A DNA stretch of 64,000 nucleotides from Ectocarpus siliculosus (GCA_000310025.1 FN648482.1:1-64000); one strand, 5' to 3'. Positions 21,806 through 32,044 are shown, numbered from the stretch's first letter. Notes: generated by a model not told the origin, from the sequence alone. A program made the numbers and translations.

Positions 21806-22558
21806 GTGAAAGTACAGTACAAATACCCTAGCACTACTCGGCGGGAGAACCGAAAGGTTGGCCATATTGTTGTGGTTGGGCCGGAAGGTTTTCAGTTGTG
21901 CACGTGCTTAAAGCTTATGAGGTGTGGGTTGCACTGCAGTCATGTATTGGCCGCACTAGTGACGCGCCTTGGCCGGGCAAGCGAATTCATTGGGGAGTCC
22001 ATCCACCCTCGATGGCGAAGTTCTCGCGGGGAGTGGAGTCTGCGGAATACAGAAATGGGCGACTTTGAGAAGGCGACGTTCAAGGGGGGTTACACGGACG
22101 ACGATTTTGATGGGGCGGCTGATTTTGGCGGGGATGGCGGGGATGATGGCCAGGCCACTTACCCCAATCGCTTGAAAAACATCCAAGGCAAAGCGTATGC
22201 TGACTATGTTGCCAAGTTCATGAAGTGGGCTTCTGCCGCGGCAGCGAAAGTTGATGGAAGCCCGGCGTCGGTGCAAGCTTTTCAGGCGTTGGTAGATGTC
22301 CAGGAGCGTGAATTCGACGCGTTTGTGCGGGGCCCAGGGCCTAATAACGGATTGGTTGGGCTGGGTAACCCGCCCATTACTCTTCCCAAGGGCAGGAAGG
22401 AAACGAGACACAAAGATGGGCAGGGCACAGAAGGAGGTGGTAAGAGGCCATCTAGTCAAACTGCCGGGGGTGGTGACAAAAAAAAAATGAGGGTGTTTGG
22501 CGGAACCAGCGCTGCCGTCATGAATGCAGTGTCCTCGTACTCGGCAGAAAAAAAATGA
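21806..22558 (+). pseudogene. Partial MULE transposase copy with intact SWIM motif
   Basis: 250 open codons in the right arm, repeating the transposase C-terminus: KVQYKYPSTTRRENRKVGHI, then the SWIM zinc finger CTCLKLMRCGLHCSH (C-x-C-x9-C-x-H) followed by VLAALVTRLGRASEF, then an acidic Gly/Asp segment and a Lys/Arg-rich end (GRKETRHKDGQG). It has no DDE core upstream on this strand, so it cannot be a complete transposase. SWIM fingers are typical of the C-terminal side of MULE transposases. It shows what the left copy looked like before its stop codon. Confidence 0.7.
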
Positions 22559-22866
22559 GGGTGGGAGGCGGAACCAGCTCTGCCGTCATGAATGCAGTGC
22601 CCTCATACTCAGCAGGGTGTTGAACGTGTAGAAGTGTGCTTAGAGTACCGCATTTTCGCGGTCTTGGAGATAATTTGTTGTCCCTGAATCGGCACGATGC
22701 GCTGCTATTGTATATAGACTATATACTTCTGTCGAGCTTGAGGGTGGGGTTGTGAGGGTGCCCTCTGTGTTTTGGTTTGTTTGTAGGAGCTAGACTGTAG
22801 GCTACACTAGCCTGTGTAGACTAGACTGGGTCAACGCTACCTAATTGCTTTTTTACCCATTGAGTT

Positions 22867-23274
22867 TTGTTTGATGTTGATGTCAGCCTGCTGGCGTTCG
22901 TGTCGTGCCTTCATCGACGGTCTGTTCGGGTGCGAAAAGAGTGGCATCGCTTGGGTTTATCCAAACATTCCCAATTACCGACCACTTTCAACGCCATCTC
23001 GGATATCCCGGCTCGAGTCTACACTGATTCGTCCCAAAACTCGACTCCACCCTTCGATTCGTCCCAAAACACTTGCTGTTTTTCAATCACACGTCATGCA
23101 AAAAAAACGGATGTGTACATCCCTCTAACCCTGCGAAAGATATTCTATACAAAAGTAGCTCGACACCTAACAATAAATCTGCCACCGAGCGTGGACGCCG
23201 GCGGCGGGTTCGGCCTCTCTAGGTATAGCCCAGCAGGATTCGGCCATGTTTCACCTTGTATGACGATATTTTGA
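22867..23274 (+). CDS. Arm-encoded open frame, right copy, unrecognised
   Basis: 135 codons, identical at the start (MFDVDVSLLAFVSCLHRRSV) to the left-arm frame at 17,646-18,011 and then diverging after the indel near 23,172. No domain was recognised. A chance frame in a repeated segment is equally possible. Confidence 0.25.
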   Translation: MFDVDVSLLAFVSCLHRRSVRVRKEWHRLGLSKHSQLPTTFNAISDIPARVYTDSSQNSTPPFDSSQNTCCFSITRHAKKTDVYIPLTLRKIFYTKVARHLTINLPPSVDAGGGFGLSRYSPAGFGHVSPCMTIF

Positions 23275-24002
23275 AACAACAGGATTTTTGAGACAGACTT
23301 GAATTTCAGACAGCAGTGGTGCGGTGGGTGGGCCCTCGCGGCGCATGAAGACATGTGTCCAACATGTATACTGCTGTGCAGACAACATATAAATCTATAC
23401 CGTCGGCAAAGATACACTTCGTATGTGCCTGTCTGTCTACTCAAATATACCTTCTTACTACACCCACAGTAGCAGCAGCAAAAGATACACTTCGTATGTG
23501 CCTGTCTGTCCTCAAATATACCTAGCAGTGCGCAGACAAGGACCTTGCGCACACGTCTCCTCGGCAGCACAGCAGCGCATTCACACTCTCAAGGGACGAA
23601 TCGAATGTATCCTTCACAGGTTGGCGCCTTTGTGAGCCTAGAATCCTGTGTGGCATCACCTTGTTGGGGCCGCACTCTGTCATCGAACGGCAGTGTTGTC
23701 AGAGATCATGATTACTTGGGGAGCGATTTCTGCACCGTTTGCCCCTCTTTTTGCGCGCAAATGCAGCCATACTCACGTTCAGAGGTCCCAAAGTGGTGTG
23801 GAGGGGACGAGAGCTATCCAGGAGGGCTGTGGGGCGAGGGCTTGTCACAAAATGCAGCTCTGTCTTGTCCCAGGGGTCGCGTTTAATATACGAGACCCTA
23901 GGGTCGCGTTTTATATACGGGACCCCAGGGTCGCGTTTAATGTACGAGACCCTAGGGTCGCGTTTTATATACGGGACCCTAGGGTCTCGTATACCGGCTC
24001 CC

Positions 24003-24012
24003 CTGTTTGGGG
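24003..24012. other. Right 10-bp target site duplication of the MULE
   Basis: CTGTTTGGGG, matching 16,856-16,865. Bases 24,004-24,012 also serve as the first nine bases of the 3' LTR. Confidence 0.85.
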
Positions 24013-24190
24013 TGCTCGGCAGAGTATACTGTCTACGGGGCCTCCGGGGGGTACGCGGATGAAATGTGTTGATGGGCATGCTGCATGGCGATGGTGTTGC
24101 CTACCGCATGTCTCTCACTCTCTAATCAACCAAGGTCTTGAGTCAACCTTCTTTCTCTTTCGGCCTCTGACGGGCTACCGCACCCAAACA
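24004..24190 (+). repeat. 3' LTR (187 bp)
   Basis: Same ends as the 5' LTR and about two differences over 187 bp. Its first nine bases are also found left of the MULE (16,857-16,865), which dates the MULE insertion after the LTR element. Confidence 0.92.
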
Positions 24191-24195
24191 AAAGA
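24191..24195. other. Right target site duplication (AAAGA) of the LTR element
   Basis: AAAGA directly after CCCAAACA, matching 12,365-12,369. Confidence 0.85.
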
Positions 24196-24906
24196 CTTGC
24201 AGGATTTATTCAGTAGATTTAGAACAACACTGGGGTTGTTGAAGTGCACGCAACACCGCATCCATCATGGGGGCGTGTTGAAATACAGCGCATTACTGCT
24301 GTAGGATGTGTGCAGTAGAATAGATGCAACTGTATACCTGCTGTATGCAATGATACGTACATGCGGTGTGATATGTGACGTTTTACCCAAACGTCACATG
24401 TGTGACGAATTCTAGGAGCTCACGAATGAATTGATGGTTGAGCAGAGGATTGTAATTGTAGCGAGATCACGAGGTGTTGCGAGCCCCACCGGGTTCACTC
24501 CCCAACTATCCCTCAACATCTCACCTCTGCAAGTACGCTGAAGATGAAAGAAAGTTCAAGTCCCAAAAGCGGCATCTAGAAACAACATCGACTTCGGTCA
24601 CTGTCTCAACAGACTTCGGTCTACACAGACTTCGGTCTGCACATCACACAGACTACTGTCTGGAACTGCACACAGGCTTAACCGCCTGCAGACACGACCC
24701 TTGGGTACAGGGCACCTCGACACGACACATTTCTACATGAGCGACACACACCATTTGTCGTTAGTCAGCCGTCTACGTTGTGCGCGGTCGGTGCTTCTCC
24801 AACAACAGTAAAGCAACAAACAAACGTGTGTAGACTGTGTTTATTGTACCTAATCAAAGCACACTGTTGTGTGCTTCATGGTGTTTTCTCACGCGGACGT
24901 ACCATT
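24196..24906. other. Flank of the LTR element, no clear gene
   Basis: CATGGGGGCG followed by TGTTGAAATAC at about 24,266-24,286 resembles a polypurine tract and LTR start of another Copia-type element, but no second LTR was found. ACAGACTTCGGTCT-type short repeats lie at about 24,608-24,640. CGTTTTACCCAAACG at about 24,380 is a perfect short inverted repeat. No gene is recognisable. Confidence 0.4.
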
Positions 24907-25833
24907 TCATGGAAACACACCAGCGCTCAAAGGTAGGCGAAGCAATATGTGGCGCATCTTTGGTTGTGGGAGTTTGTGGTGCTTGAGGTAACACACACTC
25001 TCCTGCGCTGCCCTGAAGCCCTCATCCTGGATTTTCCCGGCCTGAGCGTAGTGCAGTTCGCTGGACTTCGCTATGACAGGATGCGCACCAGGAGTCTGCA
25101 ATTCGTCCACGCCACCACTCAACTCCGACTCCGACTCATAATTCCCTGCCTGGACGCTGTCCCCCACTCCAACAGCTGCACCTGAGGCCGTTTTTGCGGC
25201 GCTTTTGTTGTCCATCATGGTGCTTGCAAAACCCTGCTGTCCTACCTCCAACCTTGTTGCCGCACTTTTGCCCAGTCCGCGATCCGCGGCTAATGATAGC
25301 GCCGCATACGGTGGCCGGAGGAGGATCCGGTGGGGACGGTTGCTGTTGCTGCTGTTGCCGCTGCTGCTGCTGCGGCTCACGCGACGTTGTCCGGGGCAGC
25401 TCCGTCAACGGTCGTGCCGGGGTCCGTTGTTGTTGCGAGTTTGAGCTGTTGGCTGGAGCAGGCTCCGGTGATTGTTGCTGCTGCTGCTGCTCCCGCTCTG
25501 CTGCCTCCCGCGCTTGCCGCTTCGACTCCGCTATCCGCAGATGCATCGGTTGTCGCGGCTCACGCGTGCCCGTCCGAGCCGGCGGCGTCATCGGTGATGC
25601 CGGGGTGGGATGCTGCTGCCGCTGTTGTTGATGGTGCCGAGCTGCCCACCTCGTGTTGAGACCAGCGTTGTGCGAGTTTGCAGCATACCGCGCTCGGGAC
25701 TTGGGACTAGATCAAACTCGTCGTCTGAATCGCGATCATCGCTAGCCTCATATGGGTCTATGTCAGCCGCGCTGTCCTCCGTGCCAGCGTACAAAGCAAG
25801 TGTGGACTGCTGCAGGCGGGAGACGGGCGCCAA
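24907..25833 (-). CDS. Unrecognised Gln-rich gene with a Cys/His motif
   Basis: Read on the minus strand, three protein-like segments follow one another. An acidic segment (25,833-25,588; EDSAADIDPYEASDDRDSDD) comes first. Then a basic Gln/Pro-rich segment (25,591-25,136) contains CGAIISRGSRTGQKCGNKV and then AGFCKHHDG. That C-x(6)-G-x(5)-C...C-x2-H spacing resembles the small zinc-binding motif found in many viral and mobile-element proteins. A third segment (about 25,205-24,907; GNYESESELSGGVDELQ) follows. The segments are in different frames, and no good intron borders were found between them (the only obvious donor/acceptor pair is about 31 bp apart). Either splicing was missed or the gene is decayed. 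The (CAG)n-type codons make part of the open frame uninformative. Confidence 0.4.
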
Positions 25834-26123
25834 TGTAGAAGCAGGAATGCCAACTGGCGCTGCTGGTACTGTAGTGCAACCGCAAGCGCTACCAACAACG
25901 CCGCCCCATGAGCTTGCGGCGCACCTTCTCGAGGTTTGTGCGTGGCGTGTGTGTGGCGTGTGGCGTGCCCTCGCTTAGCATGCTGTGCTGCACAACTCCT
26001 CCCCGACACGACTAGACCGTCTGTTCAGCTCCATAAAAAAAACAAGAATGGATAAAATGATCAATGATCTGTCAGACCGGCCGAAGACTCCAAAGGGTTA
26101 AAACGGCCCTTACGTGGACAATT

Positions 26124-26262
26124 CAGCCGTCGAAGTTGACATCTTCGGACAGGAGGTTCGAGATTAGGAGAGTCTCGTTCCTGACCAGGACCGCATGGCT
26201 CAGGAAGAAGTCGCGTAGCACTCGGGGCATCTGTTTGACGGAGTGCCCGAAGCCTGGATGGG
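26124..26262 (-). CDS. Candidate last exon, unrecognised
   Basis: After an acceptor (CATCCAG at about 26,262) the minus strand reads GFGHSVKQMPRVLRDFFLSH, then VLVRNETLLISNLLSEDVNFDG and a stop at 26,124. It is balanced and leucine-rich, like a helical C-terminus. No upstream exon could be tied to it. The sequence GGGTTAAAACGGCCCT just downstream also occurs in an intron of the MULE transposase at 21,134, hinting at a mobile-element origin. Confidence 0.35.
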
Positions 26263-26849
26263 GGTGAGACAAAATGGAGTAAACGTTTAAAAAACCAAGA
26301 TGGCGAAGGACTGACTCGTAAACTCTAGGGCTGCCGAAGGTACAAGACAACTAACAATGTTTTTCCACCACATCACAATGTTAGAAGTGATCCTCCTATG
26401 GTACACTCCAGACAACCTAACGTACCGGACTCCATCGACTCCGTTTAGAACACAGTTTTTTTTCGGTACCAAAGCCTGGAAATATCGCGTAGAAACAAGG
26501 TGAAGGTCATTTGACACAACCCTTCCCAGGATTATGGTCGGTCGTGATATGCCCTTCGCGACATGTGCGGGAAGTTGGACTTTCTATGTCGTACATTGAC
26601 GGCGCTTCCGTTGTCTCGGAGGAGGAGAGTATGTTTTTCCAAAGCTACACATCAAGCACTCTCTACGGGCGGTCGCCCCGGTGGTGTTGTGGATAAAGAA
26701 TACCCTCCGCACGCACCGCAGGAGGAATGTGGGGGGCGTACACAAAAAGAAATATAGAAGAAGAAAGTTTCGGTACCCTTCCTGTGTGACCCTGGATGCT
26801 TGTAGTTGTACGAAGAAACACACTGAAAAGCGCAGAACTCTTCATACAT

Positions 26850-26918
26850 ACATCAGTATTTTCGAGTCAGTTCTTCTCCTCAGATAGTATGGGATGCAAA
26901 CAGTGGCATCACCTCCCG
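26850..26918. repeat. 68-bp direct repeat, outer copy (DIRS-like 3' end)
   Basis: Begins CATCAGTATTTTCGAGTCAG and ends GGCATCACCTCCCGC. It repeats at 27,290-27,358. It is tentatively the second B repeat of a split direct repeat arrangement. Confidence 0.85.
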
Positions 26919-26948
26919 CAGGGGTTGGTGTTGCCACTTCGTTGCGAA

Positions 26949-27035
26949 TGGAAAGAAATAAATATGGCTAGGGGAAACAATCCTGTATCCTGTCAAGCAG
27001 TACGTACTACAGCGATCGATATTTATTTCTTTCCC
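26949..27035. repeat. Short inverted repeat between the two 68-bp repeats
   Basis: GGAAAGAAATAAATAT at about 26,949 pairs with ATATTTATTTCTTTCC at about 27,018. It could form a hairpin with a loop of about 53 nt. It lies in the segment that would be the A2 part of a split direct repeat. Confidence 0.7.
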
Positions 27036-27289
27036 ATCCGCGACGATTGTATTTTCCGGAGAAAAATTGACTGAAAATAGAAAATAGAGAAATTCGAGAA
27101 AGATTCCAATAATCGTTGGGTGGGCGGGTGGTGTCTCAAAAAGGAAACTCTCCTTTCCTCTGTTTTCCTGTCTTGCACAGGTTTGACAAAAGGAAGTGAG
27201 AGTGTGTTCTTCCTCCTCCTTTGTTCTGGATCTTTACGTCCGGAGAATTGTTAAATCTTGCCTCTTTCTTCATTTCCTATTTTGAGAAT

Positions 27290-27358
27290 CCATCAGTATT
27301 TTCGAGTCAGTTCTTCTCCTCAGATAGTATGGGATGCAAACAGTGGCATCACCTCCCG
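27290..27358. repeat. 68-bp direct repeat, inner copy (DIRS-like 3' end)
   Basis: Same sequence as 26,850-26,918, 440 bp away in the same orientation. The sequences on either side differ. Confidence 0.85.
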
Positions 27359-27559
27359 CGGTCGGTGTATCCACTTCTCTCCCTCACTTAGGAAACTCAC
27401 TCGAACGAGATGAGTTTTCTCATCCCATACTTTACTGATAGAAAACAGATGAATGTGGAGGCATTGAGAGACCATGGCTGAAACAAGACCATTTAAATAA
27501 ACAAACGAGACCACCTATAGCAAAGGCTTATTGCTAAACGCTGACAACGATCGGCTCTG

Positions 27560-28745
27560 TTCACTCAAACCGAACTCATTCAACTGCCTGTATTGTTGCT
27601 CTGAAACTCCCTCGACCATGGCGGTACCCTCGGATCCTGGAGCCACTACTTCCATGAGTCGCATGTATCGCCAAGCAGTCTTTGCACTTTTCCAATATGC
27701 CTTCTGCATGATTGTCGATAGAGAATCTCCTGCGAGGGCTCTGGAAACCGCCCCTCCTGACCTAAAGGAGTGTAGAGAGAACCCTTGGGTCTCTCCTACT
27801 GCCGCGGCGTATCTCTTTAGTGCTTCAGACATCCTGCTAGTAGCCACCGGCAACTTGCCTCTCTGCGCTTCACCTTGCATAGACTCCGAAATGTCTGGGA
27901 AAAGGTAACCTGAAGTTGTGTCCCATCCGACCTGCTTCCCCACGGCTATAAACCTCTCTACCGCTCGAACTGGGCAGATTGCCACGTATTCCTGATCATA
28001 CGGTACGGTCAGGATATGATCCGCTCCATCCCGTTGGGTTTTTCCCCACTGAAAATTGCACATGAGACCGCTTCTATTTGGGACTCGCAAAATACGTTGG
28101 ATGAGGATATTTGTGAGCTCCACTCCTCTCTTGGTTGTGCTAAAAGACACCGAAAAGAACGCAATGTCCCTAGCCAACGTAACCCGTTCGACGTCTGATC
28201 TGCATTGGAAAAATAATCTTCTCCAGATGGCTTCGAAGAATGACCGGTGCCTGTTTCACCAATACTCCCGCCTGCTTTTGCTCACTTGTGGTGAACGCCA
28301 TATATTGCGCAACTAGCTCGCTCTTCACCGGGTTACCAACCCGCATGGTCTTGCTCCACGGTGTCACCACTCCCATGTCCTTCTCGAACACCATGGATAA
28401 CTTGGAGACATGATTTGTTCGGAGAGAGTCAAAGGCGTATCTAAGGCTACATTCTCCCTTGTCTGTTGAACAAGCTGTAAGATCTTTGGTGCCCACGGCT
28501 TCGCAGTGTTTAGCATGCACGATTGTACGTCGTCTTGAACCGCAGGAGTCTAACCAGCACAGGAACTCTACCACATCCTTTGGTTGTGCATTTTCAATAG
28601 AAACAGACCCGTTCCTTCGAGATGCTAGGAAGTTGCTGAACAAAGCCCATGTGGCCGACCGACTGCGCGCGGAAGCTTTCTCCGCCCATGCATTTAGAAA
28701 TTGTTGGTATCGCCTTGAAATAGCCTCTTCGTCCACTTGAAGAGG
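27560..28745 (-). CDS. Tyrosine recombinase part of the DIRS-like element
   Basis: The N-terminal helical domain (RRYQQFLNAWAEKASARSRS) is followed by the catalytic core. HSFRSGG is the H-x-x-R box, and the nucleophile is probably the Tyr of AWRYMRL about 35 residues later. PYDQEYVAICPVRAVERFI belongs to the middle of the core. The enzyme class joins a circular DNA copy into the genome by strand exchange without a DDE integrase. Confidence 0.8.
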
Positions 28746-28779
28746 AGGTGTTGTCCGAGGTTGGTGCTGGGCTATTGAG

Positions 28780-28845
28780 TACCCGCACCATTGACAGAAC
28801 CGAAACGAATCATCGTTTTCACTGTGGCACTCCGGGCATAAGACC
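28780..28845 (-). other. Zinc ribbon between RNase H and recombinase
   Basis: CPECHSENDDSFRFCQWCG: two C-x2-C pairs 12 residues apart, in the linker before the recombinase N-terminal domain. It probably binds zinc. Its role is unknown. Confidence 0.7.
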
Positions 28846-29503
28846 CGTGCCCGCGACGCTGACACCTTCACGAGCGGCGGAGGAGGAAGCTTCGCCTCGC
28901 CGATACGATCTCGCTTGGGAATTATCGCCCCTAAGATGCTCACGATGAGGCCAAGGGCTGTGAACACAGTCTGGAGAGTCTGGTAAAGAATGCGTTGTCC
29001 CACAAACCACCGAACATTAACAGGAGACACGTTGAGAACGAGCCGAACAAACTCTTCATCACTTAGCATTCCTGACCGTTTGAAACGAAAACGCTCGGAC
29101 CCTTTCTGGTGGTGTACCCGGAAAAAGGGTGACTCATCCCCGTTACCGATCGACAACGTCCGTGATCGCGTAGTTGCGTCCGCTATCCGTGGAAACCAGT
29201 ACTGCTTCCGATCTGGGACGATCACAAGCGCCTTTGCGTGACACTCCTCCAAGTGCTGAAGAAACACTCCTACCATGCTCGTCGGAGGGAAACAGAAACC
29301 GAAACACTCCTCCGTCGTTGAACCAGGCATGAACCGAACATTTTGCGTAAGCACGTCAACCCCGGCACACCCTTGCGTATGGTATCTGGAGTAAAATGGC
29401 AGATCCTCACTAGTGCAGCGCCCATCTACCCAGCGCTTGTGAACCGAGGCGGGTGTGGCCATTAAATCCATGGTCACCTGCTCACCCGCCCACGCGCATA
29501 GGT

Positions 29504-30855
29504 CGCCGAACATCCGCTCGTCTAGTCTCACAAAATCGTCCGATCCTGGTCTAGAAACACCGTCAGCCTCAGCGTTTGCCTCGGAGCTCACCCACTTCAA
29601 TTTCAGCGTGAAATCGCGTCGCACTTGCATCCAGAACAGATCAGTAATAATCTCATGCATGAGGGTGTTGGAAGACCGCCCTTTCTTAAAGGCGTCGTGT
29701 AAGACTTTGCTATCCACCTTGGAAAGGAGGGTGGGCCCGGCCAACTGAGAAGGTTGGCTATCTGAGAACAGACGCAGAGTCTGCTGGAGAGCGTACCCTT
29801 CTTGCACGTTGATATGTTGCTGCGCGACGTGTAGCGGGAAATCTCCGCCTGCTTTGAAAATGGGTTGGCCTGGACTCCTAATGAGTCCCCCCCATCCTCC
29901 CGAGGAGGCATCCGATGCCCCGGTAAGAGCTAATTGCTTATGCTCGGCACGGTACCACGACGCCCCGTTGAAATGCTCACGAACTTCCAACCAGCGTTTC
30001 AACTCGAACATAAGACCGCCGTTCTTTGGGACTGGTATCGTCATGCTAGGCTTGCGACCGCCGCGTCGCTGAAAAACTGCGATGCTCTTGTACATATGGT
30101 GCGTGTAAAGAGCCGCCACCGGAACCGCTACCGATAGACTAGTGCACTTGCCTGCGAGCTTCTCTAACATCTGAAAGGTGATGGACTCCGACGCAATAGC
30201 GTCGACTAGAATCGCCTCGAGCTTGGCGAGTTTGTCCTCTTGGACCTCGAAACGCCCGTTATCGGAGTCACAGATGATCCCCAGGAAAACCAAGCTCGTC
30301 GTAGGGATGAGCTCACACTTCTTCAGCGAAATGAAGTATCCTGCGCTATAGAGAACTTCTAGTGCGACATACGCGGTCGTCTGAGCTGCTTTGAGCTGCT
30401 CGTCATAGCTGAGCGTGCGGGTGAATCGAAAATTGGTCAAATAGAAGTCGTCTATCCATGTAAGCACGGGGATGTCTCTTGCTCGCAGGTATCGAGTGAC
30501 TGCCTCTGAAAGAGAAGCGTATATGAACGGGGCTGAACACCACCCGAAAGCAAGCACGGTAAACACGTACAGCTCGCCTTCCCACTCGAAGCCAAAATAT
30601 TGCCAAGAACCCTTATCTAGGGCAACGTGGTGGTATCCAGCCTTATGATCAATAGTGACTTGATGAGCTCCGGGCCATGCGCACTGAGCCACCTTGCCTA
30701 CGCCATCCATACTGAAAGGGTGGTGGCGGCACATGAGATTAAGCCACCGTGCGTCCCATATCAACCTGGGTTTCGTGGGCTCCACACCCAACGGGAGCAC
30801 CGTTTGCGGTTTGGCGTATACGCTAACGTCGGCGACGTCCTTCCACCTCGCAACG
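29504..30855 (-). CDS. Reverse transcriptase and RNase H of the DIRS-like element
   Basis: The RT fingers/palm carry KPRLIWDARWLN, HQVTIDHKAGYHH, then LAFGWCSAPFIYA and the catalytic box TWIDDFYL (an I/V-DD variant of YxDD). RNase H begins TGASDASSGGWGG and continues through an INVQEGYAL helix, VDSK and a final NAEADGVSR, which supplies the expected acidic residues. About 190 residues lie upstream of the RT core in the same protein. Downstream a conserved segment with FCFPPTSMVG and VIVPDRKQYWFP resembles the region after RNase H in DIRS and pararetroviral polymerases. Confidence 0.88.
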
Positions 30856-32044
30856 CAACCTGTCGCTGCGAGCTTAGCGACTTCGCTCGTGACCCATGAT
30901 ACATGTTCGTCGGGAACGTGGTTCGGCAGATGTATTGACGTAAGGTCAGCGCCGTTGTACGAAGCACCGTGAAAAATGCCTGTTGCCTTTGTGTCTACGA
31001 AGTCGTGAACGTTGACCCCTTTGACCCACCCCAAGAGGGTATTGCGATCTCCAACGGGAGTATCCTGTAAAATTTCGTCCCGCCAGAACTCAGTCGCTGT
31101 TTGCAAGTGAGCCGGAACGAAATCGTCCGTCACCCACATCCTAGCTTGGTCTGGTAGGCGGTGAGATTGTTGAAGGCGCCGAATATTAGAGAGGTCCACG
31201 GTTGACTGTTTCGCTGATGCACTGATCAGGTCCCCGCACACTAACTGTGTGCGAATGTGTGCGGTACGTGCGGCTCTCTCGGCGAGGAACAAGGCTGCTC
31301 CCGATCCGACCTGTGACACGCATGAAATGTGTAGAAGAAAATCTCTAATGTCGGAAAACTGGGCTTGTTTCGCCATAACCGACGTATGTTGTTGGCTGCA
31401 CGTGTGTGACTTATGTCGCATATGCTAGGGGAGAGTAGCACGCAAAGTGGAAATTTCGTTCACCTGGTTTTAAGGATGATTTCAGTAAATCTACATGAAT
31501 CGATCCGCGCGTCAACCGCCGACCAAAGTCCAAACCAAGAAAGGGAAAGGTGCAGAGGCGTGGGAGAGTGCTCGAGAAAGATGTATATGACCAGTAATTT
31601 CAGGAGGTAATGTGGGATCACGTGAGGAAATGTGAGAATCGTTACAGAGTATATCAGTCAGGACGGTGAAATTGGTGAGTCCACATGGTGCCCATCGGAC
31701 CGGAAGTACGTGGTCGGGCGACGCGTCCTCCGACGCGCATGATGCGTGGGTGGGAGCGTGCATTCGAAAGGGAAAGGGTATCATATCGGGCTGAGAAAAC
31801 CCTTATGAACCTCGAGCTGAAAGAAAGAAATGTGGATTGAACCAATAGGTAACGAACTTTCACCGATGAAGGAAACTCCGAGGCGAAAAACCGAAAAACG
31901 GCCGAAAACCAACTGAACGCGAAAAACTTCACAGAAACGAGAGAAACATGTCCCGTGTCGCTGAACATCCAGATGCCCCCCGAACGACGAGAACCGGAAA
32001 ACCATCAGACGAGAAAACGCGTACCGCTCAGCTAATCACTAACT

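Larger units (their letters stand above)
16866..24002 (-). mobile_element. Mutator-like DNA transposon (MULE) with kilobase inverted arms
   Basis: The ends are perfect inverted repeats (GGGAGCCGGTATACGAGACC at 16,866; its complement ends at 24,002) and are flanked by the 10-bp duplication CTGTTTGGGG. The arms are very long: 16,866-19,784 and 21,793-24,002 are inverted copies, except that the left arm carries a retroposon of about 685 bp. The centre (19,785-21,792, minus strand) encodes the MULE transposase core. The right arm repeats the 3' part of the transposase gene (SWIM domain) head to head. The expected transposase N-terminal region and original 5' end are missing, having been replaced by an inverted copy of the 3' end. 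It sits inside the LTR retrotransposon and is therefore younger than that insertion. Confidence 0.85.
21793..24002. repeat. Right arm of the MULE inverted repeat
   Basis: Inverted copy of the left arm. Its inner border is at about 21,793 (ATCGATGCCATCGTGAAAG). It lacks the retroposon found in the left arm and so preserves the older structure. Confidence 0.88.
12370..24190 (+). mobile_element. LTR retrotransposon, gag-only type, carrying a nested MULE
   Basis: Both ends are defined. The 187-bp LTRs at 12,370-12,556 and 24,004-24,190 begin TGTTTGGG, end CCCAAACA and differ at only about two positions, so insertion was recent. The 5-bp target duplication AAAGA flanks it at 12,365-12,369 and 24,191-24,195. 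A G-rich polypurine tract (AGCAGGGGGGC) lies just before the 3' LTR start at 16,857. The internal part (4.3 kb without the MULE) has a gag-like region with two zinc knuckles. I see no reverse transcriptase, integrase or RNase H. This is the layout of non-autonomous terminal-repeat-with-gag (TR-GAG) elements. Without the MULE the element is about 4.7 kb. Confidence 0.88.

Noticed and set aside
16866-24002. The palindrome as a simple assembly artefact
   Set aside because: The arms differ by a whole retroposon insertion, several indels and a stop codon, and the unit is bounded by a matching 10-bp duplication, so it is not a mirrored copy of the same reads. Long reads would settle it.
30627-30972. 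Plus-strand frames within 28.2-31.4 kb
   Set aside because: They are shadows of the DIRS-like pol on the minus strand.
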